A stretch of DNA of 64,000 nt from Candidatus Thiodiazotropha endolucinida (GTDB lineage Bacteria; Pseudomonadota; Gammaproteobacteria; Chromatiales; Chromatiaceae): positions 1 to 64,000 of the forward strand of contig NZ_MARB01000023.1 in assembly GCF_001715975.1 (NCBI RefSeq), written 5' to 3'. Under the pieces are notes generated by a model, which saw only the letters and a list, made by a program, of their open reading frames with translations, searched no databases and was not told the origin of the DNA. Position 1 is the first letter of the stretch, and every line of letters begins with the position of its first letter. The translations under genes were made by a program, and so were the position numbers. Below, piece after piece: positions 26,088 to 34,886 of the stretch.

Positions 26088-28016
26088 ATGGGCGGATTAC
26101 TGTTTCAGGCCTTTATCTATCTCTGTGCTGCGGTCGTTGCGGTGCCCATTGCCAAGCGGCTCGGACTGGGATCGGTTTTAGGTTATCTGCTCGCGGGCAT
26201 CGTCATCGGACCCGTCATCGGCTTGGTCGGCTCGGAAACCCAGGCGATACAACATTTCGCCGAGTTCGGTGTCGTGATGATGCTGTTCCTGGTCGGCCTG
26301 GAGCTGCAACCACGCATGCTGTGGGAGATGCGTAACCGGCTGATCGGACTTGGAGGGCTGCAGGTGGGCATCACTGCAGCACTGATTACAGGTGCCGCGC
26401 TCCTGATGGGACTCTATTGGAGCGTGGCCTTGACCATCGGTCTGATTTTCTCACTTTCATCCACTGCCATCGTCCTTCAGACACTCAACGAGAAGGGTTT
26501 GACCAAAACCGAGGGCGGCCGGGCAAGCTTTTCCGTCCTGTTGTTTCAGGACATCGCCGTCATTCCCATGCTGGCGCTGATCCCCCTCCTCGTGTTACCC
26601 GAAATAGCGGGGAGCGGATCGGAGCATCTGCCCGCGGCGACCGGCGCACACGACGATGGCGGGCACCACGAGGATATGAGTCTCGTCGCAGCCCTGCCCG
26701 GCTGGGCGCATGCGCTGGTCGTTCTCGGAGCCGTCGCGACCGTGCTGCTCGGTGGTCACTTTCTATCACGGCCAATGTTCCGTTTCATCGCCGAATCCCG
26801 CCTGCGGGAGATCTTCACTGCCAGCGCATTACTGCTGGTGATCGGTATTGCACTGCTTATGACACTGGTGGACCTCTCCCCGGCGCTTGGAACCTTCCTC
26901 GCCGGCGTGGTGCTGGCCAATAGCGAGTTCCGTCATGAACTCGAATCTGACATCGAACCCTTCAAGGGTCTACTGCTCGGACTATTCTTCATCACCGTGG
27001 GGGCCGGTATCGATTTCGGCATCCTCTTCGCAGACTTCGCCACGGTTCTCGACCTGACACTCGGCGTGATGACCCTGAAAGGAATCGTCCTCTATGGCTT
27101 TGCCCGCCTATTCCGCCTCGAAACAGTTGACGGCTGGCTGTTTACCCTCGGCTTGGCCCAGGCAGGGGAATTCGGTTTCGTGCTGTTGAGTTTCAGTCTG
27201 CAGAATCGGGTAATACCGCCGGAACTGGCCGCCACGCTGTCGCTGGTGGTCGCACTCTCAATGCTGCTGACGCCGGTATTGTTCATTCTTTATGACAAAT
27301 TGATCCAGTCCCGTCAGATTGAAACTGGAGGTCGAAAGCACGACGAGATTGAGGAAACCGGAACAGTCATTATCGCCGGCAATGGTCGTTTCGGTCAGAT
27401 CGTCAACCGGCTGCTCGTTGCCAGTGGGGTTCCGACGGTCGTATTGGACCATGAGGCGACCACCATCGACATGCTCAGCAAGTTCGGCGTTAAAAGCTAC
27501 TATGGCGATGCTTCGCGGCCGGAACTGCTGCATGCGGCCGGCATTGAATCCGCCAGCGTTATTGTTATCGCCATTGACGACCGTGAGCGTACGGTCGAGA
27601 TGGTCGAGCATGTCCACCGTCACTATCCGCAAATTAAAATCCTGGCTCGGGCGTTTGATGTCAGCCATCTCTATCTACTGAATAAGGCCGGCGTCGATAT
27701 CGCTGTAAGAGAGATGTTTGACGGTTCGCTGGAACTTGGCAAAGCGGCACTGAACGCTGTCGGGCTGCATCCGTTCAAGGTCGAAAAGATGTCACAGGCG
27801 TTTCGAAAACATGACGAGGCAGGATTGGATAGTCTGTATGAGCTCTGGGACGAGAATACCGAGATGGCAAGTAACAAGGCTTTTCTGGCACGCGCCAGGG
27901 AACACGGTGAGACACTCAAGGAGATGATGGAGGCTGACCGCCTGCAGCTACATGATCGGTCCGAGCGCGGCTGGACGCCTCCGCCCAAGGGCTACACCAA
28001 ACACATGGATGAGTGA
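26088..28016 (+). CDS. glutathione-regulated-type K+/H+ antiporter (KefB/KefC family)
   Basis: 642 residues. The CPA2 membrane domain (about 1-400, a dozen helices) includes FGVVMMLFLVGLELQP and FSLSSTAIVLQTLNEKGL. A His/Asp-rich insert (TGAHDDGGHHEDMS, near 190) is unusual. A TrkA-N Rossmann domain begins at VIIAGNGRFGQIVNRLL (near 425), and a C-terminal tail follows. In Kef systems glutathione keeps the channel closed and glutathione adducts open it, acidifying the cytoplasm to protect against electrophiles. The adjacent KefF-like, MdaB and GFA genes support this role. Whether it is closer to KefB or KefC I cannot say. Confidence 0.92.
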   Translation: MGGLLFQAFIYLCAAVVAVPIAKRLGLGSVLGYLLAGIVIGPVIGLVGSETQAIQHFAEFGVVMMLFLVGLELQPRMLWEMRNRLIGLGGLQVGITAALITGAALLMGLYWSVALTIGLIFSLSSTAIVLQTLNEKGLTKTEGGRASFSVLLFQDIAVIPMLALIPLLVLPEIAGSGSEHLPAATGAHDDGGHHEDMSLVAALPGWAHALVVLGAVATVLLGGHFLSRPMFRFIAESRLREIFTASALLLVIGIALLMTLVDLSPALGTFLAGVVLANSEFRHELESDIEPFKGLLLGLFFITVGAGIDFGILFADFATVLDLTLGVMTLKGIVLYGFARLFRLETVDGWLFTLGLAQAGEFGFVLLSFSLQNRVIPPELAATLSLVVALSMLLTPVLFILYDKLIQSRQIETGGRKHDEIEETGTVIIAGNGRFGQIVNRLLVASGVPTVVLDHEATTIDMLSKFGVKSYYGDASRPELLHAAGIESASVIVIAIDDRERTVEMVEHVHRHYPQIKILARAFDVSHLYLLNKAGVDIAVREMFDGSLELGKAALNAVGLHPFKVEKMSQAFRKHDEAGLDSLYELWDENTEMASNKAFLARAREHGETLKEMMEADRLQLHDRSERGWTPPPKGYTKHMDE

Positions 28017-28558
28017 ATGTGGCTATTGAGACGAACCATCCTCTAATCGAAGAGATACTTTCGGACTGGAAGACCAGAATCGGCGAGGAATACACCGGCT
28101 ACCGGGGTCACGTCTACCGAATGTTCAACTTCTGTCTAGCCCTAAGGCAATGCTCCGAGGAGGAGAAGACTAAACTTGCCATAGCCGCCTGCTTCCACGA
28201 TATCGGCCTTTGGTCAGATCAGACCGTGGACTACATACCGCCGTCGATCGTGCAAGCTAAGCGCTATCTCACCGAAACAGGCCAGGATGCCTGGTCAGAA
28301 GAGATCGGTTTGATGATCGAATGGCATCACAAGATACGCCGGCACAGGGACGACCGGTTTCCGCTTGTTGAAGTGTTCCGAAAGGGTGACCTTGTCGATT
28401 TTTCTCTGGGATTATTTAAGTGCGGGCTGCCGAAAAGCTTCGTAGACGAAGTGAAAGCCAGGATTCCCAACGCCGGGTTTCATCGTTTCTTGATGAAAGG
28501 CGCAAAGGAGTGGTTCGGCAAGCACCCGCTGAGTCCACCACCGTTCATGAAGTGGTAA
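28013..28558 (+). CDS. HD-domain phosphohydrolase
   Basis: 181 residues. The GTG start overlaps the antiporter stop by 4 bp (GTGA), a classic coupled arrangement. HD-domain residues: YRGHVYRMFNFC (His near 35), AACFHDIGLWSD (the HD doublet near 63) and MIEWHHKIRRH (near 107). The substrate is unknown; HD proteins cleave phosphate from nucleotides or related molecules. Its coupling to a Kef antiporter is not a standard Kef arrangement. Confidence 0.85.
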   Translation: MNVAIETNHPLIEEILSDWKTRIGEEYTGYRGHVYRMFNFCLALRQCSEEEKTKLAIAACFHDIGLWSDQTVDYIPPSIVQAKRYLTETGQDAWSEEIGLMIEWHHKIRRHRDDRFPLVEVFRKGDLVDFSLGLFKCGLPKSFVDEVKARIPNAGFHRFLMKGAKEWFGKHPLSPPPFMKW

Positions 28559-28817
28559 ACGGTGGAAGAAGGTGCCATAAATGGACGATGGGAAAACTAC
28601 GAGCCAAATAACCGCATGAGCACTTACTGCTCAGTGTTACCCAAAAAACACCATTCCAATAAACGACGGACCGATTTGTGGGCCATATGCTTCTATATTT
28701 TCAGGCTTTTCCCAGCCTAATTGCCTGCAAATAACTGAATTATTTTAGCGGCCCTACCCCGGCATCGACTGTGTTGAGGGATTTTCATGTTTGTATCTTA
28801 TTGTTTTTATTATGAGT

Positions 28818-28849
28818 TGGCGGAGAGGGAGGGATTCGATCCTTCCCTC
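28818..28849 (-). repeat. tRNA-Ser 3'-end remnant
   Basis: On the minus strand this ends TCGAATCCCTCCCTCTCCGC + CA. Over the 22 bases ending in CCA it matches the 3' end of the tRNA-Ser at 34881-34970 with one mismatch, in the same orientation. The 5' part of a tRNA is absent and the T-stem is imperfect. Direct copies of a tRNA 3' end are what site-specific integration leaves behind. It also forms the stem of the terminator at 28824. Confidence 0.65.
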
Positions 28850-28862
28850 TTTCTTTATTTTT
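28824..28862 (+). terminator. intrinsic terminator after the Kef cluster
   Basis: A 12-pair stem (28824-28835 with 28839-28850, one G-T pair) and a 3-base loop are followed by TTCTTTATTTTT. Placed 266 bp after the HD gene it would end the plus-strand cluster. It has been built from the tRNA-3'-end remnant. The rest of 28559-28999 has no gene I can support. Confidence 0.7.
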
Positions 28863-28999
28863 CATAAGGTCACATCACTTGGCAAACCATATGCTGACCA
28901 TCTACAGAGCGAATGTGTGCCAATTCATTAAGCCCACGACAACAATAAAAGCCTTCTAGCATTCCAATTCGTTGTTGGGAAAACATAAGCAGTCAAGGA

Positions 29000-29881
29000 C
29001 TAAGTCGCTGAAGGTGACACTCCGAATTGGCGCTTGTATTCCCGGCTGAACTGGGCCGGGCTGTTATAACCTACCAGGTAGCCTGCCTCGCTGACATTCT
29101 TCCCTTCCATGATGTAGGCCTTGGCTTTGTTGAGCCTGATCAGCTTCGTATACTGCAAAGGTGATACGTGCATCACCTCCTTGAATTTCTTGTGGAAGCC
29201 TGAGCTGCTCATACCGACCAGACCGGCAAGATCATCCACTGACACGTTTTTATCGAGGTTTTCATTGAGGTGCTCGACGGCCTTGGAGATCTGCTGAATC
29301 TGTCCCTGCTGCCGCAGCAATACCTTCAGCGCTCCGCCCTGCTCATCACTAAGAATGCGGTAGTAGATTTCATCAAGAATGGATTCACCAAGCACCGTGG
29401 TTTCGACGGGATCGTCGAGCGTTCTGAGCAAACGGATGGTCGCGTCGAGAAGATTATCTTTAACGGGTGATGTAAAGATTCCTGAGGTACTTGAAATCTG
29501 TGGTTTGGCTGACGACTGACCTGCACCGTCCATTTTCAGTAACAGTTTAGCCAGCCTGTGACGATCCAGTCGAACGCCAACCGCAAGCATCGGTTCGCTC
29601 TCACTAACACCGATCATCTCGCACTCGACTGCCATCGGCATGAACAGAGCCAGAAAGTTACCGGTACTGTATTCATAACGGGTACCATCGAGGTACACAT
29701 ACTTCCTGCCCTGTGCCGCGATGATGAGCGCAGGCTCATACACCACGGCTTCTCTTCCGTGCATCTCCAATTCTCTGAACAAGAGCAGCTGATGCAGCGC
29801 GGTCTGGTACAGACCATTGTCCGGCGCATGTTTGCTAATCAGCTGCGCAAGCTCAGCCAGTCTGGTGTCTTGATTGACCAT
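29000..29881 (-). CDS. AraC-family regulator with AraC_N cupin-like domain
   Basis: About 293 residues from MVNQDTR, with GGAGAGAAGG just upstream; a longer frame lacks this support. The N-terminal AraC-binding domain (1-150) includes YEPALIIAAQGRKYVYLDG, and the C-terminal pair of helix-turn-helices starts at VSVDDLAGLVGMSSSGFHKK and ends YLVGYNSPAQFSREYKRQFG. This group usually controls oxidoreductases for aldehydes or alcohols. It is divergent from the SDR-ALDH-SDR-hydrolase operon, which is the natural target. Confidence 0.93.
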   Translation of the reverse strand: MVNQDTRLAELAQLISKHAPDNGLYQTALHQLLLFRELEMHGREAVVYEPALIIAAQGRKYVYLDGTRYEYSTGNFLALFMPMAVECEMIGVSESEPMLAVGVRLDRHRLAKLLLKMDGAGQSSAKPQISSTSGIFTSPVKDNLLDATIRLLRTLDDPVETTVLGESILDEIYYRILSDEQGGALKVLLRQQGQIQQISKAVEHLNENLDKNVSVDDLAGLVGMSSSGFHKKFKEVMHVSPLQYTKLIRLNKAKAYIMEGKNVSEAGYLVGYNSPAQFSREYKRQFGVSPSAT

Positions 29882-30124
29882 GCCTTCTCTCCGCGCCGCC
29901 TGACTTAACCATATCAGAAACCACCACACAGACAATACATTACTGTAATAAATAGAGAATTATGCAAGCTTTGTAGCTGTTTATGTATTCGATTCCATAG
30001 CATTTCCCTCTAAATTAATACTCAAAGAAATTGAGCAGCCGGGGAGAGAAACCCTACCTCCAACAATCGACGACAAGTTGGTGTGGAAATCTCCCGGCAA
30101 GGATTCACCCAAGAGGATCAGAAA

Positions 30125-30949
30125 ATGAAAGATTTCAAGGACAAAGTGGTTGTTATCACAGGTGGCGCGACTGGAATCGGCTTTGCTTTTGCCAAAGCAT
30201 TCGGCGCCGGTGGTGCCAAAATCGTGATCGGCGCACTGCACGAGAACCGCTTGCAGGAAGCGATAGACAAGCTTGCTGAACTCGGTATCGAAGCTAAATA
30301 CACCATTTGTGACGTAACCCAGCCCGAGCAGGTCGAAGCGCTGGCGGATTTTTCATGGAACGCCTTTGGTCATGTTGACGTTATCGTCAACAACGCTGGC
30401 ACCATGCTTCCACCGATGCCGGTGATCGACACACCTTTGGAGAGCGTGCAGAGCATTTTTAACGTCAACTTCTACGGCGTCTGGCACGGCTCGTCAATCT
30501 TCGGGAAGCGTTTAACCGAACAGGGAACACCCGCCGCCATCTACAACATCGGATCGGAAAACTCCCTGTTTCATGGCGTACCGATGGGAGCCGCCTATGT
30601 CGCCACCAAGCATGCGGTCCTTGCGCTGACCGAATCATTGCGCGAGGAGGTACCCGACTTTATAGAAGTTGGCCTCGTCTGCCCAGGTTTCGTGAGATCC
30701 GAGCTAGGTCCACCAGAGGCGATGACCATGGCCATGGATACCGACCGCTTCGTGTCGATCGCCATGGAGCAGATCAAGGCGGGCGAATTCTATATTGTCT
30801 CGCACGCTTACAACATAGAGCGCATCAACGCGCGCCATGACGAGATCGTAAAGGCCTATGCCACCTACGCCCCACGCTACGAGGGTGACGACGAATTCGA
30901 TGTCCGTAGCCTGATGGGCCGCATGCAGGAAGCCGTTGATAACGCTTAG
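30125..30949 (+). CDS. short-chain dehydrogenase/reductase
   Basis: 274 residues from MKDFKD; AGAGG lies 10 bases upstream. Cofactor motif ITGGATGIG (residues 9-17), IVNNAGT near 88, a Ser in IGSENSLFHG and the active-site YVATK near 157. The C-terminal stretch (RFVSIAMEQIKAGEFYIVSH, NIERINARHDEI) matches SDRs that act near cyclohexanone/terpene-type alcohols or hydroxysteroids, but the substrate is not determinable. First gene of the operon divergent from the AraC regulator. Confidence 0.93.
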   Translation: MKDFKDKVVVITGGATGIGFAFAKAFGAGGAKIVIGALHENRLQEAIDKLAELGIEAKYTICDVTQPEQVEALADFSWNAFGHVDVIVNNAGTMLPPMPVIDTPLESVQSIFNVNFYGVWHGSSIFGKRLTEQGTPAAIYNIGSENSLFHGVPMGAAYVATKHAVLALTESLREEVPDFIEVGLVCPGFVRSELGPPEAMTMAMDTDRFVSIAMEQIKAGEFYIVSHAYNIERINARHDEIVKAYATYAPRYEGDDEFDVRSLMGRMQEAVDNA

Positions 30950-30975
30950 CAAACAGAAACACTGGAGTTACGGCA

Positions 30976-32577
30976 ATGAAAGCAAAAGTAGCCATTGATC
31001 AACTGAACCCGCAGAAATGGGCCGAAATCCCGCCTACCGAGCGCCTGGCACTTTTAGAGGCCGTACGCGAGAACCTGCAACAATACGGTGACGAACTCGC
31101 TTCGTCCGACACAAAGATGAAGAACGGACTGATGGGTGAAGAACTGTACTCCAACTCTCTCTCCAAAGTTGCCACTGTCGTGCCGATGGCTAATACAGTG
31201 ACCGCCGCCATCGAGGTTTACAAAGGGCTGGTTCATGGCGAGATGCCCAAGCCGCTATCCATTATCCCGTTGGGTAATGATCTTTACGATATCAAGGTCT
31301 TCCCTTCCCACGCTAAAGACCGGCTGATGAATAGTGACCGCACTGATGTACTGCGCGTCAAGGGCGAGCCGAAGCAGGTTAACCCGATGGACAAGTCTGC
31401 TGGCATCATCGCAGTCCTGGGTGCAGGCAACTACTCCTCCGCCCTGGAGATGCTCAAGGCGATTTTCTTTGAGAACTGCGCGGTGGCACACAAGCCGCAC
31501 CACTTGAACGCGGAAACGGACAAGATCTGGGCAAAGATCATGCAGCCGCTTGTCGACCAGAAAGTGCTCGCTTTCGCTGATCACGATCAGGGCCCTGAAC
31601 TGACCACTGATCCGCGCCTAAATAAAATCTACTTCACCGGCGGCACAGGGACTGCCAAGGCTATCATGTCAGCCACGACCACACCGCTGGTCTCGGAATG
31701 TGGCGGCAACAATCCCTGCATCATTGTGCCCGGTGACCGTCCATGGACGGACAAGGAAATCACCCACCAAGCACAACAGATCGCTACCATCAATAAATTA
31801 AACGGTGGTGCCGTCTGTGGTCGCGTTCAAACGCTGGTGACCTCTAAACATTGGCCACAACGCGAGGCCTTCCTTAACGCTATCCGCAAGGCGATTATTG
31901 AGGATACGCCTGCTGACGGTACCTATTACCCCGGTTCAGACAAGGTCATGGAAGGTTTCCTTGAAGCTTATCCTCGGGCCGAAATTCTCAAGCCGGAAGG
32001 CGGCAAATACAGAAGCGCTGACTTCCTGCTGATTACCGGAGCGGAAGAAGAAAGTTACGCCACCGCCAACGAAGCCTTCTGCCAGATCATCGACGAGGTA
32101 CCGCTGGATGTACCTGCCAACGCAGCCGACTTCCTGCCTAGAGCTGTTGAGTTCTGCAATACACGTCTGCTTGGGACCCTGAGTAGCTGCATCTTGATCG
32201 ATGAAGACACAAATAAGGCGCATCAGACCGAGTTGGATCAGGCAGTGACCGACCTGGAATATGGCGCGGTCGCCGTCAACACCATGCCGCCTTTCGTCTT
32301 CCTGTCGCCATGGCTCACCTGGGGTGGTAACGAGGAAGGCAAAGACTTCGTCTCCGGTCATGGCAACTTTGGCAATGCGATGAATTTCGAAAATGTCGAA
32401 AAGTCCATCATGACCGCAGGTTTCATGTCACCAGGCCACATGATCAGAACCAGCAAAGGCGCCTTCGACACACTGGCCACAGAAATGTCCAACTACGCGG
32501 TTGAACCGAGTTGGAAGAACCTCGCGTGCCTCATGGGTGGCGCCATCGCTGGTAGTTTTCGAAAAAAAGATTTTTAG
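30976..32577 (+). CDS. aldehyde dehydrogenase superfamily protein, atypical
   Basis: 533 residues; GGAG precedes the start. The Rossmann part has GIIAVLGAGNYSSALEMLKA and the NAD-loop IYFTGGTGTAK. The catalytic Glu motif reads VSECGGNNPCIIVPG, where ordinary ALDHs have ELGGKNP. The Cys motif is LNGGAVCGRVQ in place of GQxC. A C-terminal stretch (PPFVFLSPWLTWGGNEEGKD) is also unlike E. coli ALDHs. Catalytic Glu and Cys are both present, so it should oxidise an aldehyde. Its place between two SDRs suggests a two-step alcohol to acid route. Confidence 0.9.
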   Translation: MKAKVAIDQLNPQKWAEIPPTERLALLEAVRENLQQYGDELASSDTKMKNGLMGEELYSNSLSKVATVVPMANTVTAAIEVYKGLVHGEMPKPLSIIPLGNDLYDIKVFPSHAKDRLMNSDRTDVLRVKGEPKQVNPMDKSAGIIAVLGAGNYSSALEMLKAIFFENCAVAHKPHHLNAETDKIWAKIMQPLVDQKVLAFADHDQGPELTTDPRLNKIYFTGGTGTAKAIMSATTTPLVSECGGNNPCIIVPGDRPWTDKEITHQAQQIATINKLNGGAVCGRVQTLVTSKHWPQREAFLNAIRKAIIEDTPADGTYYPGSDKVMEGFLEAYPRAEILKPEGGKYRSADFLLITGAEEESYATANEAFCQIIDEVPLDVPANAADFLPRAVEFCNTRLLGTLSSCILIDEDTNKAHQTELDQAVTDLEYGAVAVNTMPPFVFLSPWLTWGGNEEGKDFVSGHGNFGNAMNFENVEKSIMTAGFMSPGHMIRTSKGAFDTLATEMSNYAVEPSWKNLACLMGGAIAGSFRKKDF

Positions 32578-32592
32578 GCAGGGGAAACTGAT

Positions 32593-33420
32593 ATGAACAA
32601 AGCGATTCTGATCACCGGCGCCTCCAGTGGCATCGGCAAAGCAACCGCAAAGTATTTTCAGGAGAAAGGCTGGAATGTCATCGCCACTATGCGCACACCT
32701 GAAAAGGAAACCGAGTTGAACCGACTCGACAATGTACTGGTTACCCGGCTCGACGTTACCGATTCTGATTCGATTAAATCAGCAGTAACCAAGGGCATCG
32801 AAAGATTCGGTCAAATCGACGTATTGCTAAACAATGCCGGTTATGGCGCTTACGGTCCGCTGGAAGCTTTCCCAATGGAAAATATACGCAGGCAGTTTGA
32901 TACCAATGTCATCGGTCTGTTGGAAACGACTAAGGCAGTATTACCGTATATGCGCAAACAGAAATCGGGCACCATCGTCAATGTCTCATCCATTGGCGGC
33001 AAGATGACCTTCCCTCTCGGCACCCTCTATCACGGCACCAAGTTCGCGGTGGAAGGCTTGTCCGAAGCCCTTCACTTCGAGTTGGAACCGCTGGACATCA
33101 AGGTCAAGATCGTCGAGCCGGGAGCTATCGCCACAGACTTCGGAGGACGTTCTTTCGACTTCATCAATGATGAATCCCTGGCGGAATACCAGGATACGGT
33201 CAATACGCTGATGTCCGCATTCGAAGCGACGCTTAGCCAGGCTTCACCGGCCAGTATTGTAGCCGAGGTGATCTGGAACGCTGTTACCGACGACACGGAT
33301 ACCCTACGCTACACAGCCGGTGACGATGCCAAGGAACTGATGGCAAATCGCGAGGCGCTGGATGACGAGACCTTTATTGGAGGTCTGAAAAAGCAATTCG
33401 GTCTGGCCCGACATCATTAA
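32593..33420 (+). CDS. short-chain dehydrogenase/reductase
   Basis: 275 residues; start 15 bp after the ALDH stop with AGGGG upstream. Motifs: LITGASSGIGKATA at the N-terminus, LLNNAGYGAYGPLE near 80, NVSSIGGKMTFPLG and the catalytic YHGTK near 150. The YGAYGPLE and PGAIATDFGGRSFDF segments are common in the SDR group annotated as oxidoreductases on retinal/steroid-like or quinone substrates. Third gene of the AraC-controlled operon. Confidence 0.93.
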   Translation: MNKAILITGASSGIGKATAKYFQEKGWNVIATMRTPEKETELNRLDNVLVTRLDVTDSDSIKSAVTKGIERFGQIDVLLNNAGYGAYGPLEAFPMENIRRQFDTNVIGLLETTKAVLPYMRKQKSGTIVNVSSIGGKMTFPLGTLYHGTKFAVEGLSEALHFELEPLDIKVKIVEPGAIATDFGGRSFDFINDESLAEYQDTVNTLMSAFEATLSQASPASIVAEVIWNAVTDDTDTLRYTAGDDAKELMANREALDDETFIGGLKKQFGLARHH

Positions 33421-33516
33421 CGAACGGAAAGGCTCGGCTGATACCGAGCCGAACAACCGAGGCAACTCCAATCGTTTTGCCTCAACTGAACTAAAACAGT
33501 CTAAGTCACCAAAGAT

Positions 33517-34266
33517 ATGGCGAAAACAAAAATATTATTGCTCTCAGTGACAGCATTTCTAAGTGCTGCCATGTTGTCCTTCGCTCTTGCGGCCAACGAC
33601 TGGCGGTCAAAGGGAGAAGAAACCACCAATCAGGACATTGTGGTGCTGCTACACGGCCTGGGGCGCAGCAATACCGCCATGTGGTTGCTAGCTGCAAGGA
33701 TCGGCAATGCCGGTTATCAAGTTGAACAGGTTGGATACAGCTCCCTGAACAAGGCACCTGAAGAGATTATCGGGAACATCAGCCAACAGATTGATGCTTG
33801 CTGTGCAGAACAGGATCGTACCGTGCATTTCGTCGGCCACTCCCTTGGCGGATTGCTGATCCGCGCCTATCTACAGGAAAACAAACTTGAATATTTGGGG
33901 CGCGTTGTATTGGTTGGCACACCAAACCAGGGTACAGAGATTGTCGATAACATGCGTGACAACTGCCTGATGCAACTGCTTGGCCCCACAGCTAATGCAC
34001 TGGGAACGGATGATACCAGTCTCCCCAAACAACTTGAGCCACCCTACTACCCGGTAGGTGTTATTGCTGGCTATTACGACAGTGATTCCAATGACGACCT
34101 CTTGCCAGGCCGCGACGATGGACTGGTACCAGTAGAGTCAACGAAATTGGAGGGCATGACTGATTTCATCGAGATAGAGAGCGGGCATTCAATGATGCGC
34201 TATAGCAAAGATGTAGCCAAACAGGTAATAGCTTTCCTGAATAACGGAAAATTTCACCGTGAATGA
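33517..34266 (+). CDS. exported lipase-like alpha/beta hydrolase
   Basis: 249 residues. An N-terminal signal sequence (KILLLSVTAFLSAAMLSFAL, cleavage near ALA-A) exports it. VVLLHGLGRSNTAMW is the oxyanion region and HFVGHSLGGLLIRAYL the nucleophile elbow. VVLVGTPNQGTEIVDNM, the Asp in DDGLVPVES and the His in ESGHSMMRY complete a lipase/acyltransferase-type triad. Cys pairs (DACCAEQ) may form disulfides. It could release the alcohol substrate of the upstream oxidoreductases from an ester outside the membrane. Confidence 0.88.
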   Translation: MAKTKILLLSVTAFLSAAMLSFALAANDWRSKGEETTNQDIVVLLHGLGRSNTAMWLLAARIGNAGYQVEQVGYSSLNKAPEEIIGNISQQIDACCAEQDRTVHFVGHSLGGLLIRAYLQENKLEYLGRVVLVGTPNQGTEIVDNMRDNCLMQLLGPTANALGTDDTSLPKQLEPPYYPVGVIAGYYDSDSNDDLLPGRDDGLVPVESTKLEGMTDFIEIESGHSMMRYSKDVAKQVIAFLNNGKFHRE

Positions 34267-34570
34267 TCCCCTGATATGAAGAATCGAGCGTTAACCAACC
34301 CTTCTCTATAAAGCGCGCTTCTGACTGATCGTAAAACCAGACGCCCACCGTCACCATAAGCACTTTCCAATCCTTGCTGCTAGCGAGCTAACTGCCCCAA
34401 TGGGGTATCCCTTAACAGGACCAAAATGTGGACCAGACGATCATGATTTGCAGAGATTTTGCCTGCTGAGCTACCAGCTAACTAACTGTTTTTTTCAGAA
34501 GTTGACTCTTCCTGACATCTACCGTATCGAGGGATAAATCAATTTTTATGTTATTGATTGTCAGGGTTTT

Positions 34571-34695
34571 GGCAGAGAGGGAGAGATTGACTCACCTGCT
34601 GCGCAGGCTCACCCCTTCAGGACGCCTTCGCTACGCGCCTTGTCGAACGAAGGGTTTGAATCAAAGCCTCCCTATCCGCCAAATAAAAGGGGGCC
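34571..34695 (+). repeat. rtT-like repeat unit 1 downstream of tRNA-Ser
   Basis: Starts GGCAGAGAGGGAGAGATTGA, a degraded copy of the tRNA 3' end, and ends CCTCCCTATCCGCC followed by AAATAAAAGGGGGCC, an inverted copy of the tRNA 3' end plus terminator stem. Between them lies a palindrome-rich GC stretch (CACCCCTTCAGGACGCCTTC). Confidence 0.6.
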
Positions 34696-34720
34696 GAGGG
34701 ACTCCTAAGTTTGGGTGCCG

Positions 34721-34860
34721 GCTGGTGGGAGGGATTGATTCGCCTGCGGCTCACCCCTTCGGGGCGCCTTCGCTACGCTGCGGCGTCCTGCGGCGCTTTG
34801 CGCCTGGTCGAACGAAGGGTTCTAATCAAAGCCTCCCTATCCGCCAAATAAAAGGGGGCC
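34721..34860 (+). repeat. rtT-like repeat unit 2 downstream of tRNA-Ser
   Basis: Second, slightly longer copy of the unit at 34571-34695, with the same order: GGGATTGATTCGCCTG, CACCCCTTCGGGGCGCCTTC, GTCGAACGAAGGGTT and the same AAATAAAAGGGGGCC end. It directly abuts the tRNA-Ser terminator. The layout recalls the E. coli tyrT repeats, each of which contains the tRNA 3' end. Confidence 0.65.
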
Positions 34861-34886
34861 CTGTTGGGCCCCCTTTTATTTGGCGG
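34841..34886 (-). terminator. large inverted repeat, tRNA-Ser terminator
   Basis: A perfect 21-bp inverted repeat (34841-34861 with 34866-34886) around a TGTT loop. Its right arm includes the tRNA CCA and acceptor end; its left arm mimics them. Each arm contains GGGGGCCC next to an A/T-rich run (AAATAAAA / TTTTATTT), so it terminates in both directions. Confidence 0.8.

Noticed and set aside
28818-28849. A complete second tRNA-Ser
   Set aside because: Only the T-arm and acceptor 3' strand are present; no anticodon arm upstream.
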